A stretch of DNA of 64,000 bases from Planctomycetota bacterium (GCA_019456145.1 VRUL01000007.1:124001-188000), one strand, 5' to 3'. Shown: positions 7,658 to 17,211, numbered from the stretch's first letter. Notes: generated by a model not told the origin, from the letters alone. Program-made: numbers and translations.

Positions 7658-8728
7658 ATGAGCGGAAAAATAAATCTAAAAAGGTGGTTAGCAGCGTTTA
7701 CGCTTTTGCTGGCGACGTGGTGCACTGCTGCTTCGGGAAGGACTATATATGTTGATGACGATGGACCTGCGGATTTCAATACCATCCAGGAAGCCATAGA
7801 CGATTCCAACGATGGCGATACAATCATTGTCCAGCCGGGCTTATATCTTGAATTTGTCAGGTTTCGCGGCAAAAACATTACTCTGAAAAGCACAAATCCG
7901 GCCGACTCCAATGTTGTGGCTTCGACAATCATCGACTACGGTGTGGGATTTGACGGGAGCGAGGATCCGAATTGTCAGCTTACCGATTTTAAAATTAACG
8001 GCTGGATCTACGGCGGCATAAATCATACCCGTGCCACGATAAGTCACTGCTTACTCATTAGCAACATCGTCTATAAGGGTACAGTAATTAAGAACTGCGA
8101 CGGGACAATCAAAAACTGCGTGGTATCGGACAATTTGCCTATCAGCGACCACATTGACTCGGCAATTAGTGATTGTCACGGCCTGATCAAAAACTGCACT
8201 GTTGCCAACAACTTTTCGGGTATAAGGGTCCTGGGGGGGGGTACGACAACAATAGAAAACTGTATAATTTACGGAAATAGTGTTTGGCTCGAGGGCGGGG
8301 CAACGGTCAACATCCTGTACAGCAATGTGGAGGGAGGGATTTATTCAGGAGGAGATCGTACCGTTAATTGGGGCCCGGGAAATATGGATGCAGACCCCTG
8401 CTTTGCCGATGCAGCAAATCGGGATTATCACTTGAAGTCTCAGGCGGGCAGATGGGATGTAAACGACGGACGATGGACGAGAAACGATGTGACGAGTCCC
8501 TGTATCGATGCAGGTAATCCTAATAGTCCCGTAGGTTACGAGCCATTCCCGAATGGCGGTCGGATTAATATGGGGGCTTATGGCGGCACAAAAGAAGCCA
8601 GTAAATCATATTTTGGCCGGCCGCCGTGTGAAATCATCATTGCGGGAGATATAAATGGCGACTGTATAGTAAATTTTCTCGACTTTCAGCTTATAGCTCT
8701 CCACTGGCTTCGAGACGAAAGCCAGTAA
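7658..8728 (+). CDS. Secreted beta-helix protein with dockerin-like tail, array copy 5
   Basis: A 356-residue paralogue with the copy 3 type signal peptide (MSGKINLKRW). It has the TIYVDDDGPADF opening, helix turns IKNCV/IENCI, a choice-of-anchor-Q segment and a dockerin-like loop (AGDINGDCIVNFLDFQ). It is mosaic: the leader matches copy 3 perfectly for 76 bases, the central 217 bases (8189-8405) match copy 2 perfectly, and the remainder differs from both. AAGGCAGG precedes the ATG. It lies 41 bases before the M64 peptidase gene, probably in the same transcript. Confidence 0.82.
   Translation: MSGKINLKRWLAAFTLLLATWCTAASGRTIYVDDDGPADFNTIQEAIDDSNDGDTIIVQPGLYLEFVRFRGKNITLKSTNPADSNVVASTIIDYGVGFDGSEDPNCQLTDFKINGWIYGGINHTRATISHCLLISNIVYKGTVIKNCDGTIKNCVVSDNLPISDHIDSAISDCHGLIKNCTVANNFSGIRVLGGGTTTIENCIIYGNSVWLEGGATVNILYSNVEGGIYSGGDRTVNWGPGNMDADPCFADAANRDYHLKSQAGRWDVNDGRWTRNDVTSPCIDAGNPNSPVGYEPFPNGGRINMGAYGGTKEASKSYFGRPPCEIIIAGDINGDCIVNFLDFQLIALHWLRDESQ
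8189..8405 (+). repeat. 217-bp block identical to 4672-4888
   Basis: Partner of the conversion tract in array copy 2, including the nine-G run at the LGGGT codons. The bodies of copies 2 and 5 outside this block are clearly diverged. Confidence 0.85.
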
Positions 8729-8769
8729 CGGCTCCGTCTGTGTGGTTAAAATGAAAGGGAGAAGTCCGA

Positions 8770-11070
8770 ATGAAGAAAGCACGATTATATAAAAATGTCA
8801 GTTTGTGGTTATTCGGTCTGATCGGCTTATGCCTGGTTCTGATCGGCCAAACGGCCATAGCGCAGGACAAGGATGATAATGATTACAGTAACATCACGAC
8901 CAAAATCATTCCCTACGACTGGGTCGACGATAAGGGCGTATTGAAAGGTGGCACGGCCCAGATCAAGGTTGACTTAGATCGCCAGGCACGTGCATTAGAT
9001 TCTTATCCTGAATGGCCCTTCGAAACAATCATCGACAACGGACCAACGTGGAACCGGGTCGATTTGGTAATTGTTGGGGACGGTTACGACTTTAATGATA
9101 TTAACGACGGCATCTATAAAAGCCATGTAAACAGCATAATAAATCGTTTCTTCTTGATAGATGGTTTCTTCTCACAATCGCCGCTGGATGAATACGCGTC
9201 ATTTTTTAACGTTCATCGGGTGGACGTAAACTCTGTAGACTCGGGCGTAAGCTACGACCCTTGTGACTGTAACTGCCTGCGAAATACGGCGTTGAGTATG
9301 AGGTTTCACGTAACGACAAGACGGCTTCTATATATCCCGGTCGCAGACAGGGGGGCAGTAATGGATGCGTTGAACCAGGCCCCTGACTATAATGTGGGTT
9401 TGGCCCTTGGAAACACAGAGACCTATGGTGGGTCAGGTGATGAACCGGCGTGCCTGGCCGGCGGGAGCCAATTGAGAGTAGAGACCGCGCTTCACGAATT
9501 CGGTCATTCCTTCGCCAACCTGGGAGACGAATACTTCGAAACAGGCTCCGGGAGCTACCCCGGCACGGAAGAGGAGCTCGAAGCTAATCTCAGCACCTAC
9601 GACGCTAACGATATGAATGACAACGGAGCAAAGTGGTACCGTTGGCTGGACTGGGGGCCCGAGCCAAAGGACGTGTGGACGCGCCAAGGGGGCCGGTACT
9701 ACGAGCTTGACATTTATCGCCCCACCGACAACTCGATGATGCGGGCTTTGCGCGACGACAACGACGTGCCCTACCCTTTCTATCAGGTCAACGCGGAGCA
9801 GTTAATATTCAAAATCTACGAGCTGGTCAAGCCCATCGACTATGCTACGCCGGCGGGGACTTATGCTATAGGTACAAAGTTCTTCGTCCAGCCGGTCAAG
9901 CCGGCCGCACATTCCCTGGACGTCACATGGTACGTGGTCGGCGATCCGGACCCGGTGGGAACCGGCCCCGAATTTGACTCCTCCACGCTAAATTTACCCA
10001 CGGGCCAATACACACTAAAAGTACAGGTCATTGACAACACGGATATGGTCCGCGATGAAGGTAAACGCGCAACCGATATGAACGAGGTCCTCACATGGAC
10101 CATCGGAGAGGCGGCCCACTGGAAACTGGATGAGGCAAGTGGGGGCACTGCATACGATTCCATCGGGGATAATGACGGCACACTCGGGGCGGACCCATGC
10201 GACCCGAACTGGGTGAACGACCCGAACCACGGCTGGTGCCTGGATTTTGATGGAGTTGATGATTATGTTTCTCTTTCTACTATGAATTCCCTGGCCGATA
10301 ACACTACAACAATAGCCGCATGGATAAATATAGATACTGAGGTCAACGATTTCTATCCTATCGTTACACAATTTGATGACGTTAACGTGACGGGATACTA
10401 TTTGTATGTATATGGAAACACACCTTATTTTTGGCTCGATGTTGATGTTCAAGCACCTTCATCTGAGACAATTAGTAAAGATAATTGGTATCATATTGCC
10501 GGAACAAATGACGGTTCCAGCTTGAAAATCTATGTCAATGGAGTTCTAAGAGGCACCGACAGTTCAATTGGTTCAACTGGTGGCAGCTATGATGCCTATA
10601 TTGGCTCTCACGGAGATAGTAATGACGCTTATTATTTCAACGGCACAATAGATGATGTCCGTGTTTACGACTGGGCGATGGACCAGGCGCAAATTTGGGA
10701 GATAATGTATCCGGGCGCCTCTAAATTTAGCGTAAAAGATAATTCAGGCGTGCTAATGGCATGGTTCGACGATTTGGGCAACCTGTTCTTAAGAGGAAGT
10801 TTGACACAAGACACAACACCTGTTGCCTATGATAATATCGATGACTTCAGGATTCAGGATTCCAACGGCGTTGACGTGGCGATAATTGATGCCGCTAACG
10901 GCAATATGTACATTAAGGGATCATATACGGAAGGCGTTTGGCCGGGTCCGGGGCCTTCTGCGGGAGATAATAATTTCATCATCAAAGACGGCAGCGATAA
11001 CGCGGTTGCTTATATTGACGACCCGAATGGCGACCTGTATCTCAAAGGCAAATTATTTGAGCCGGATTAG
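8770..11070 (+). CDS. Secreted M64-type metallopeptidase with LamG domain and three C-terminal repeats
   Basis: A 766-residue exported protein with a signal peptide (1-31, cleavage near AIAQ). An M64 (IgA-peptidase-like) zinc peptidase domain spans about 85-380. The zinc motif HEFGH is at 242-246, followed by the conserved LGDEY with Asp253 as likely third ligand. A short beta domain comes next, then a LamG/concanavalin-like jelly roll (about 447-650, AHWKLDEASGG to DDVRVYDWA). Last are three repeats of about 30 residues with the pattern F.(V/I).D..G...A..D..GN.(F/Y)(L/I)(R/K)G up to the end. It probably cleaves extracellular or surface protein; the substrate is unknown. It follows the beta-helix array by 41 bases and precedes the YadA-like gene by about 50, suggesting one surface-protein transcript. 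Confidence 0.85.
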   Translation: MKKARLYKNVSLWLFGLIGLCLVLIGQTAIAQDKDDNDYSNITTKIIPYDWVDDKGVLKGGTAQIKVDLDRQARALDSYPEWPFETIIDNGPTWNRVDLVIVGDGYDFNDINDGIYKSHVNSIINRFFLIDGFFSQSPLDEYASFFNVHRVDVNSVDSGVSYDPCDCNCLRNTALSMRFHVTTRRLLYIPVADRGAVMDALNQAPDYNVGLALGNTETYGGSGDEPACLAGGSQLRVETALHEFGHSFANLGDEYFETGSGSYPGTEEELEANLSTYDANDMNDNGAKWYRWLDWGPEPKDVWTRQGGRYYELDIYRPTDNSMMRALRDDNDVPYPFYQVNAEQLIFKIYELVKPIDYATPAGTYAIGTKFFVQPVKPAAHSLDVTWYVVGDPDPVGTGPEFDSSTLNLPTGQYTLKVQVIDNTDMVRDEGKRATDMNEVLTWTIGEAAHWKLDEASGGTAYDSIGDNDGTLGADPCDPNWVNDPNHGWCLDFDGVDDYVSLSTMNSLADNTTTIAAWINIDTEVNDFYPIVTQFDDVNVTGYYLYVYGNTPYFWLDVDVQAPSSETISKDNWYHIAGTNDGSSLKIYVNGVLRGTDSSIGSTGGSYDAYIGSHGDSNDAYYFNGTIDDVRVYDWAMDQAQIWEIMYPGASKFSVKDNSGVLMAWFDDLGNLFLRGSLTQDTTPVAYDNIDDFRIQDSNGVDVAIIDAANGNMYIKGSYTEGVWPGPGPSAGDNNFIIKDGSDNAVAYIDDPNGDLYLKGKLFEPD

Positions 11071-11121
11071 AAAATTGAACAAAAATATAAATGAGAGAAA
11101 GAAGGGAAAAAGGTGCTTAAA

Positions 11122-12321
11122 ATGAAGAAAGTATTAAGAAAATCCAATTTAGTTGTGGGCGTTTTGATTTTGATTGCAGTTTGTTTGGGAATTGTCTTTG
11201 CGTCAGATGGTATAGTAAAACAGGGAGTCATAGAAGGTGTGAAATTTAAATCCACAGGCAGCACCGCGACCGGACTAAATGCAGTGGCGCTTGGGTACGA
11301 GACAGAAGCGACCGGTGCGTACAGCTTTTCGATGGGATATGAGACAATAGCAAGTGGCTCGGGCCTCAGCACTGCGCTCGGCTGCTGGACACAAGCAAGC
11401 GCACCCTGCAGCACGGCTATGGGATTCAAAACAACCGCAAGTGGATACTACAGCACAGCGTTGGGCTCTGAAACAACCGCAAGTGATTATTACACCACAG
11501 CGATGGGATATAACACGACGGCAAGTCAAGATTACAGCACAGCGATGGGATATGCCACTGACGCAAATGGAGGCACCAGCACAGCAATGGGCTTTCAGAC
11601 AACGGCAAGTGGAAGCATCAGCACAGCAATGGGATATAAAACAAAGGCAAGCGGAGACTACAGCACAGCGATGGGGTGGCAGACACTGGCAAGTGGAGAC
11701 TACAGCACAGCGACAGGATTCTCGACAACAGCAACTGGGGATTACAGCGTAGCGATGGGAGAAGGCGTAGTAGCAGGATCGGCAAGTAATACTACTGCGA
11801 TTGGAAAAAGTTTTACTAACAATGTGCAGGATAGTTTTGCGGTTGGATTTGAGCAGATGGATTTTAGAGTTGAGAGCGGAAAGGTTACTGTAGGGGACCG
11901 TGACGCAAATAAGGGCATTTTGGTCGTTGGAAATTATGTTGATGCTAATGATTATCTTACACACTCGAGTTTTTATGACAAAGATACTTATGGAAACGCA
12001 TTAGATTATTCACAAGATAGCTCAAATACAATAAAACTAAATGCCGCAGGTCAAAATGAATACGACCACGAAGCCGACCCCGAATTTGTACAAAGATGGG
12101 TTACTGTAACAGATTATGATAACTATACAGAGCATGAGGTCTGGGATGAGGCGTTAGAGCGAAATATAACCAGACGTACTTATCAAACGCATCAGGAATT
12201 AAGAAGCAATTTGGGTATGAAGGTAGCCTGGTTAAGACAGTGTGTTTATGAATTGAAACAGGAAAATCAAGTCCTCAAAGGCGAAATAGCTCAACTTAAA
12301 GCAGCAGTTGGTATAGAGTAA
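11122..12321 (+). CDS. YadA-head-repeat surface protein with C-terminal coiled coil
   Basis: A 399-residue protein with a signal peptide (about residues 1-27). Residues 51-219 hold twelve tandem 14-residue repeats (one of 15) of the S(T/V)AMG(Y/F).T.ASG(D/Y)Y type, the left-handed roll of trimeric YadA heads. After a short neck comes a region similar in position to endosialidase-chaperone/tail-fibre ends, closing with a heptad-like helix (LRQCVYELKQENQVLKGEI). There is no C-terminal beta-barrel anchor, so it is not a classical type V autotransporter. A trimeric exported fibre anchored some other way is my inference. ATG 11122 has AAAGG 8 bases upstream; GTG 11113 with GAAGGG is an alternative start. 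Confidence 0.75.
   Translation: MKKVLRKSNLVVGVLILIAVCLGIVFASDGIVKQGVIEGVKFKSTGSTATGLNAVALGYETEATGAYSFSMGYETIASGSGLSTALGCWTQASAPCSTAMGFKTTASGYYSTALGSETTASDYYTTAMGYNTTASQDYSTAMGYATDANGGTSTAMGFQTTASGSISTAMGYKTKASGDYSTAMGWQTLASGDYSTATGFSTTATGDYSVAMGEGVVAGSASNTTAIGKSFTNNVQDSFAVGFEQMDFRVESGKVTVGDRDANKGILVVGNYVDANDYLTHSSFYDKDTYGNALDYSQDSSNTIKLNAAGQNEYDHEADPEFVQRWVTVTDYDNYTEHEVWDEALERNITRRTYQTHQELRSNLGMKVAWLRQCVYELKQENQVLKGEIAQLKAAVGIE
11272..11778 (+). repeat. Tandem 42-bp repeats encoding the YadA-like head
   Basis: About twelve degenerate 42-bp units (AGCACAGCGATGGGA-type core). Several units are very similar at DNA level (11646-11756), so repeat number is likely to vary between strains by slippage or recombination. 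Confidence 0.8.
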
Positions 12322-12451
12322 AATCAGGGAAAATTAAAGGGGAATTTAAAGCCGTCCGGCCATTTTTCACCGAAAAGTTCAATCCCCCTGCGCCCTCTGT
12401 AGCCGTCAATTTGCGTAATCCGCGATTAGTTTTGTATTTTGAGCTTTGTTT

Positions 12452-13789
12452 TTACATTTTCAGTTTTTGTAATTGCTCTTTTGCGTTCTGGACATACTTA
12501 ATAAGTTGTTGAGCGCGGCTGTTTGCCCCGTTAGAAATCTTTGCTTTCGCGGCGTGTTGTCCGTTTATAGAATTTCTAATGGGGGCGGTTTGGCCTTTCC
12601 ACAGCCAATTGATAATCTTTTCAATCCTGTCATCATTTAATTTACGCCAATCGCCAAAACATAAATTCATAGGCAGATTGTACTCTTTTGCCTTCTCCTG
12701 CAGCACCGCGATACCGGCGAACGCTGCCAAGGCCATATTGTTCGGCTCGATACCATATTCCAATGCCAGATTCATCGTTCCAAATATCCGCCCGTTTATT
12801 GAGAGCTTGCGGACCGCATCTCGGCCGGCCCGTGCTACGGTATCGGCCAGGTAAGGATTGGTTATGCGTTCAAGCAGGTCCTCGGCATAGCCTTTTATAC
12901 CTGCCTCGGTAAAAAGTTCTTCTCCCAAGTTAGCGTATTTTTTTACAAGCGCGGCGCCGCACTCATTTAAAAAAGCCGATCTGGCTATTTGCATAACGCT
13001 CTCATCGTCCTTGAGCTCGCTCATCGAGGTTGCGCCGCGAACTTGTCCAATAAAGCCAAGCAGCGTATGAATGGCATTATGGCCGAAAAGTTTTGCCTCC
13101 TCGAAGGGCAACAGATCGTCCTTTTCAATAAAGACCTCAATGCCGGGTTTGAAATCGGCAATCTGCGTTCGGCCCACTAAGATTCGATTGAACTGTTCTA
13201 CCAGAAACGCCCTGTTAATACCCGGGGTTATAGTTTTGAGTTTGCGCTCTATGATTTCGGCCGGGGTTGTAACCACCCTGCTCATCTTGCCGACTACGGT
13301 GTTTAGAAAATGTACTGGTTTTTGGGCCAGAGAACCAATTTTTTTAGCAACGGCCCGCTCAAGTATCTCTGCGGCGTGATTGTTATTTTCAGACGTATAA
13401 ATTATCGTTGCCTGGGCCTTGCTGTTCTTTAAGCCCTGGGATATCAATGAAACGGCACTGTTGTCAGCGCCCGATTCGTAAAAATCGACCGAGGGCAGGC
13501 ACGTTGCTATTTCCGTTGATTCGGCCAAGACTTCAAGAAGAATCTGTTTGTCCCCTGCGACGTTGGGATTAAGCAGAACAACATTGTTAACCTTTAACAC
13601 CTTGATGCCGTCGCTTTTAGCAACGTTGATGTAATATTTTCCTTTATTGGCCCTCACTGCGTTGACCAACGCAGGGTCTACCTCGGCAACAACAATCCGA
13701 GTAAAATTGCCGCTTTGAAATGCTTCTTTGGCGAACAGACCGCCCTGGATTGGCCCGAATCCAAACCCGACAAATTGATGCTCAGCCAT
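12452..13789 (-). CDS. Mannitol-1-phosphate/polyol dehydrogenase-family oxidoreductase
   Basis: A 445-residue NAD(P)-dependent polyol dehydrogenase of the long-chain mannitol dehydrogenase family. It has an N-terminal Rossmann fold (FVGFGFGPIQGG, about residues 6-17) and the C-terminal family signature ITNPYLADTVAR.GRD..RKL (about 310-330), where the Lys is the family catalytic residue. It probably interconverts a sugar acid or ketose (possibly phosphorylated) and its polyol; the exact substrate is unknown. It is the last gene of the operon and starts 2 bases after the DUF4432 stop, so translation is probably coupled. The GGGG just upstream is only a weak ribosome site. Confidence 0.82.
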   Translation of the reverse strand: MAEHQFVGFGFGPIQGGLFAKEAFQSGNFTRIVVAEVDPALVNAVRANKGKYYINVAKSDGIKVLKVNNVVLLNPNVAGDKQILLEVLAESTEIATCLPSVDFYESGADNSAVSLISQGLKNSKAQATIIYTSENNNHAAEILERAVAKKIGSLAQKPVHFLNTVVGKMSRVVTTPAEIIERKLKTITPGINRAFLVEQFNRILVGRTQIADFKPGIEVFIEKDDLLPFEEAKLFGHNAIHTLLGFIGQVRGATSMSELKDDESVMQIARSAFLNECGAALVKKYANLGEELFTEAGIKGYAEDLLERITNPYLADTVARAGRDAVRKLSINGRIFGTMNLALEYGIEPNNMALAAFAGIAVLQEKAKEYNLPMNLCFGDWRKLNDDRIEKIINWLWKGQTAPIRNSINGQHAAKAKISNGANSRAQQLIKYVQNAKEQLQKLKM

Positions 13790-13791
13790 GA

Positions 13792-14868
13792 TTATTGCCC
13801 CGCCGCTTTTAGAAACCGTTTGATTTGCTCTTTGTCCGTCAGGACAGTCATTTCCAGGTCATACGTTCTGCTCTTTCCCGGGGCGATGTGAATCAGCTTT
13901 TTCTGTTCTCTGGCCTTGGCCTGGCCTATTGGCGGATTCGTTCCCGGCTCGAACGCAGTGACATATTCCCCGGCTCCCCAGTGCTGCCAGTTGGCAAGGC
14001 AGGGTAATTGCTTCTTGTTATATCGCATCACCAGCGCAAAGCCGAGCCGTCGATTATAAAGACCTACGGTGCAAACGCCCTTTTTGTCGGCCCTGACATC
14101 GATAAAGCCGCAGGCTTCCCCGCCGCCTCTGTGGCTATCGCGGGGCTTTTGGCATTTTCGGTAATTATGTTTGCTGTTGAATATGGCATTATCCATATCC
14201 AGACCGCGAGACACACATTTTCCTTTCCACACAATCTGAATGCCTTCGTCAACCAGGGGCCATCCGTAGTTACAGTGATACAGAATCATATGCGGCGTGG
14301 GAGTATTGCCGAGGTTGGTTACCACATCGTGAATTCTGATTGCAGGCTCACCTATGCTGCTCGATATGGTGCGCTTCAGTTCCAGGTTCGGACCGAATAC
14401 GCGGGACTCTTTGATAACCGCTGTAATACTCATCCCGGGCTTTGCCGCGGTCAGGTCCGGCTGCACAATTGATTCGAGCATCGCAGGAATGTTACTGACG
14501 CGCCCGTGCAAACCACGCTCGCCGAAGTTATCGGTTTCAGGCCCGCCGACGTGGGTCAGCCCGCAGGTTGTCACCAGGCCACCGGCAAAGCTATAGAGCC
14601 ACTCCAGCCCCCGGTTGGCATCCGGCCGAGGAGCAGTCACCCCGGCATGGCTCAGCCAGGCAAGGCTGTGTTGATTATAAAAGGCCTCAGTGATATCCAG
14701 TCCCCTGTCGATAACCACTTTATACCGAAGGCCGGCGCCCGTGTTGATCCAGGCGATTCGAGTCCCTTTACCGGGCCCGTTATCAAGAACAGAGGTTTCA
14801 ATTCCTCCAATCTGGGCATGGTTAATAACCTTGTTCTGCCAGGGGGATTTGAGATTGGATTTAGCCAT
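13792..14868 (-). CDS. DUF4432 aldose-1-epimerase-like protein
   Basis: A 358-residue cytoplasmic protein of the DUF4432 family, a galactose-mutarotase-like beta-sandwich found in sugar catabolic operons. Visible hallmarks are VVIDRGLDI (about 57-65), a TCGLTHVGGPE segment and a HCNYGWPL segment. By analogy it would equilibrate anomers or epimers of the sugar handled by its neighbours (inference). The first ATG (14925) is rejected: ATG 14868 has AGGAG 7 bases upstream and gives a clean MAKSNLK start. It sits 28 bases after the PfkB stop. Confidence 0.8.
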   Translation of the reverse strand: MAKSNLKSPWQNKVINHAQIGGIETSVLDNGPGKGTRIAWINTGAGLRYKVVIDRGLDITEAFYNQHSLAWLSHAGVTAPRPDANRGLEWLYSFAGGLVTTCGLTHVGGPETDNFGERGLHGRVSNIPAMLESIVQPDLTAAKPGMSITAVIKESRVFGPNLELKRTISSSIGEPAIRIHDVVTNLGNTPTPHMILYHCNYGWPLVDEGIQIVWKGKCVSRGLDMDNAIFNSKHNYRKCQKPRDSHRGGGEACGFIDVRADKKGVCTVGLYNRRLGFALVMRYNKKQLPCLANWQHWGAGEYVTAFEPGTNPPIGQAKAREQKKLIHIAPGKSRTYDLEMTVLTDKEQIKRFLKAAGQ

Positions 14869-14896
14869 TTGTATCTCCTTGTCTTTGACAAACGGA

Positions 14897-16102
14897 TTAA
14901 CGCAGGGCGTTTTGCAGCGCATCAAAACTTTCGTACTTTACGCCACTTCGCACTACTTGTAACATTTTATCATAAGGCTTGATGCCGCCGTATCTGTCAT
15001 CGAGCGGCGCTTTTATGTAAAGCGACGCAAACAGGTTACCCATCTGCACCGCTTCGTCAAAGTTTATAGAGCCTTTCCTGAACTCTTCCAGTTGGAAGGC
15101 AACGTATGTAAGAAGTCCCGCCCTGAACGAGTCACCTGCTCCAACCAGATCAATCACCTCCCCTACCATGAACTGCGATTCAATCAGGTTTGGCCCGTGC
15201 GCTGTCCCATCTGGACAAATGTGTTTTTCATAAGCGCCATTACTTACCGTAACCCCGAACAGCTTTGTTCTGTTTGTCTCCGACAGGAATCTCTCAGTCA
15301 GAAAATCAAGAAAGTGCACATTGTTTTGACGTTCTGGAAACTCACTCCAGCTTCGCCCCGGGGCAAGCGTATTTTCAATCAGCTTGGCTTCATCGCAGGA
15401 GGTAAAGAACAAATCAACTTCAGGCAAAAGCGGCTCCAAAAGCCAATATCGCTCTATCGACTTACCCGACTTTATCAGCTCATGAGGATTGGCCGTTAAA
15501 GTATGGCAGTCGACAATGGTGACAGCGCCTTGGCCGCGGCACCATTTGATAAATTCAGCCAGGTCCCGCCCCCCATTGGCATCACCTCTGTCGGATAGAC
15601 CCGAGTACATATAATAAACTATATTGGGCTTTAATCGCTCAACAGCCCCTTTGAATATCTCGAAGTCAAAATCGTCATTGGCACTGGGAAAGTAGGCAAT
15701 CCCGCCCCTGTCATCTTCCGTTGTACTGTGAATAAAGGTGGTTCCTGTAGGCAAACTCGGGTGTATATGGGTCTGTGACATATCGATACCGTTCGCAGCC
15801 ATCAGGTCATAAAAGAACCTCCCCTGTGCGTCAAGGCCGTCGTAATCACCTTTGCCGAGATTGACTCCTATGGCCACTTTCAAGCCGGTCCTGGCTATCA
15901 GCGGCGCCGAGTTCCCGGGCCCGCCTGCAGTCGCATAACCCTGCTCAATCCATTCTCTGACCTTTTCCTGAGAGTAGTCAGGAATATCTTCGAATTTGCA
16001 CTTGGCCAATCCGCCTTTACCCACTAAATCATCGGCAAATTCAAAATCCGGTCTTCGTAAATCCGCAACTCCCGTATTCAACACTAAAACATCTACCGCC
16101 AT
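14897..16102 (-). CDS. PfkB-family carbohydrate kinase
   Basis: A 401-residue ribokinase/PfkB-fold kinase. Signs are the sugar-binding N-terminal region with GGPGNSA (about 60-66) and the C-terminal PfkB signature DLVGAGDSFRAG (about 326-337), whose Asp is the catalytic base. It is longer than typical ribokinase (about 310), with an extended N-terminal segment before the glycine motif. It should phosphorylate the isomerised sugar in this operon using ATP; the sugar itself cannot be read from sequence. GAGGAA precedes the ATG. The gene lies 42 bases after the isomerase stop. Confidence 0.85.
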   Translation of the reverse strand: MAVDVLVLNTGVADLRRPDFEFADDLVGKGGLAKCKFEDIPDYSQEKVREWIEQGYATAGGPGNSAPLIARTGLKVAIGVNLGKGDYDGLDAQGRFFYDLMAANGIDMSQTHIHPSLPTGTTFIHSTTEDDRGGIAYFPSANDDFDFEIFKGAVERLKPNIVYYMYSGLSDRGDANGGRDLAEFIKWCRGQGAVTIVDCHTLTANPHELIKSGKSIERYWLLEPLLPEVDLFFTSCDEAKLIENTLAPGRSWSEFPERQNNVHFLDFLTERFLSETNRTKLFGVTVSNGAYEKHICPDGTAHGPNLIESQFMVGEVIDLVGAGDSFRAGLLTYVAFQLEEFRKGSINFDEAVQMGNLFASLYIKAPLDDRYGGIKPYDKMLQVVRSGVKYESFDALQNALR

Positions 16103-16144
16103 TTTTTCCTCGAACTCAAATATCGTATTTCGTATTTCGTGCTT

Positions 16145-17179
16145 TCACATGCCCATCAGATGGTCAATTATCAGCATATCCAATTCTTCATAATCCCGCT
16201 GCTGTATAAGTGCCTCGACCTTGCTTTTATCAAGGCTTCGAGCAAGCTCAACTAATCGCAAAAAGATTGTCCTGCTGTTCGCCAGATGTTTGGTGGATAC
16301 CTCCTGCTTTTGCGTTCGCATTGCTTTTACATCCAGACCCACAAACTCACCGTCTTTGCCGTAATCGTGCTCGTCCAGTATCCGCACCTGGTTAAAAGCC
16401 CTGCGTAAATCAACGGCGCCGAAGGCCCTGTCCTCATCGAATTTCAAGCCGTTCTGGTCGTTTAAATGAACGCTGAACAGCTTATTGTATGCAAGTGCAA
16501 ATCCCATTTCATCCGAAGGGTCCAGGCCTGCTAAAATAACATGAGCCGTTTCTATATTAACTCCGACACGCTCTTGATAGTCCGTAAGATAGCCTATAGC
16601 AACAGCATGGCCGGTCGTCGGAATATACGTTTGGTCCATCGGCTCGTTGGGCTTGGGCTCAATCGCAATCTTGACTTCCTTGTTGTAGTTGAGCATATCA
16701 TTTAGTGCCTCTGCAATTTGATCGATGGCGACCTTGCTGTCCTTTGCCTCGCGAATATATGTCCCCTCGCGGGCATACCATAAAACAACCAGCTTCGTTC
16801 CGAGCGCATCGGCAATATCCAGCATCCGCCGGCTGCGCTCTTTGGCATATTCCCGGCAGGCAGGGTCGTTGGACGTATAGGCCCCGTCGATTGTGCGGGC
16901 GTCCTCCCACAGCCGGGGTGCAACAAATTCGGCGACCAGGCCCTCGCCTTCCAGCATACTGCGCATCTCTTTTGCCTTGTTGACTATCTGCTCGGGGCTG
17001 AGAGTGTCCATATCCGGCACGGCATCGTCATCGTGAAACTGTACCCCGTCAAAGCCGAGTTTCTTATACATCTTGAGTTTTTTGCCGAACTCTATACTGT
17101 CCCTCACCGACGGCCCGAACGGGTCGGCCCCCGAATGAATATTCCATGGCCCAAACGAAAATCGATATTCTCCTGGCAT
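16145..17179 (-). CDS. Xylose isomerase-like TIM-barrel protein
   Basis: A 344-residue member of the xylose isomerase / AP-endonuclease-2 TIM-barrel superfamily. It keeps a VLWYAREG segment (about 132-139), corresponding to the VLWGGREG signature of true XylA but with W-Y-A replacing W-G-G. It also has metal-site candidates in IEPKPNEP (about 173-180) and HLNDQNG (about 244-250). It is about 50-90 residues shorter than classical XylA. I infer it isomerises an aldose or related sugar, but not necessarily xylose. AAGGAGA lies 7 bases upstream of ATG. It is 32 bases downstream of the FAD oxidoreductase gene in the same operon. Confidence 0.8.
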   Translation of the reverse strand: MPGEYRFSFGPWNIHSGADPFGPSVRDSIEFGKKLKMYKKLGFDGVQFHDDDAVPDMDTLSPEQIVNKAKEMRSMLEGEGLVAEFVAPRLWEDARTIDGAYTSNDPACREYAKERSRRMLDIADALGTKLVVLWYAREGTYIREAKDSKVAIDQIAEALNDMLNYNKEVKIAIEPKPNEPMDQTYIPTTGHAVAIGYLTDYQERVGVNIETAHVILAGLDPSDEMGFALAYNKLFSVHLNDQNGLKFDEDRAFGAVDLRRAFNQVRILDEHDYGKDGEFVGLDVKAMRTQKQEVSTKHLANSRTIFLRLVELARSLDKSKVEALIQQRDYEELDMLIIDHLMGM

Positions 17180-17211
17180 CTTTGTTTCTCCTTAAATGTG
17201 TTAATGAATGT

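Noticed and set aside
11272..11778. Regularly spaced repeats resembling a CRISPR array
   Set aside because: The units are contiguous 42-bp in-frame coding repeats without unique spacers, encoding a known surface-repeat motif.
11275..11964. 229-codon minus-strand and 132-codon plus-strand frames in the YadA repeat region
   Set aside because: They are periodic translations of the 42-bp repeats in other frames, with Cys- or Gln-rich low-complexity content.
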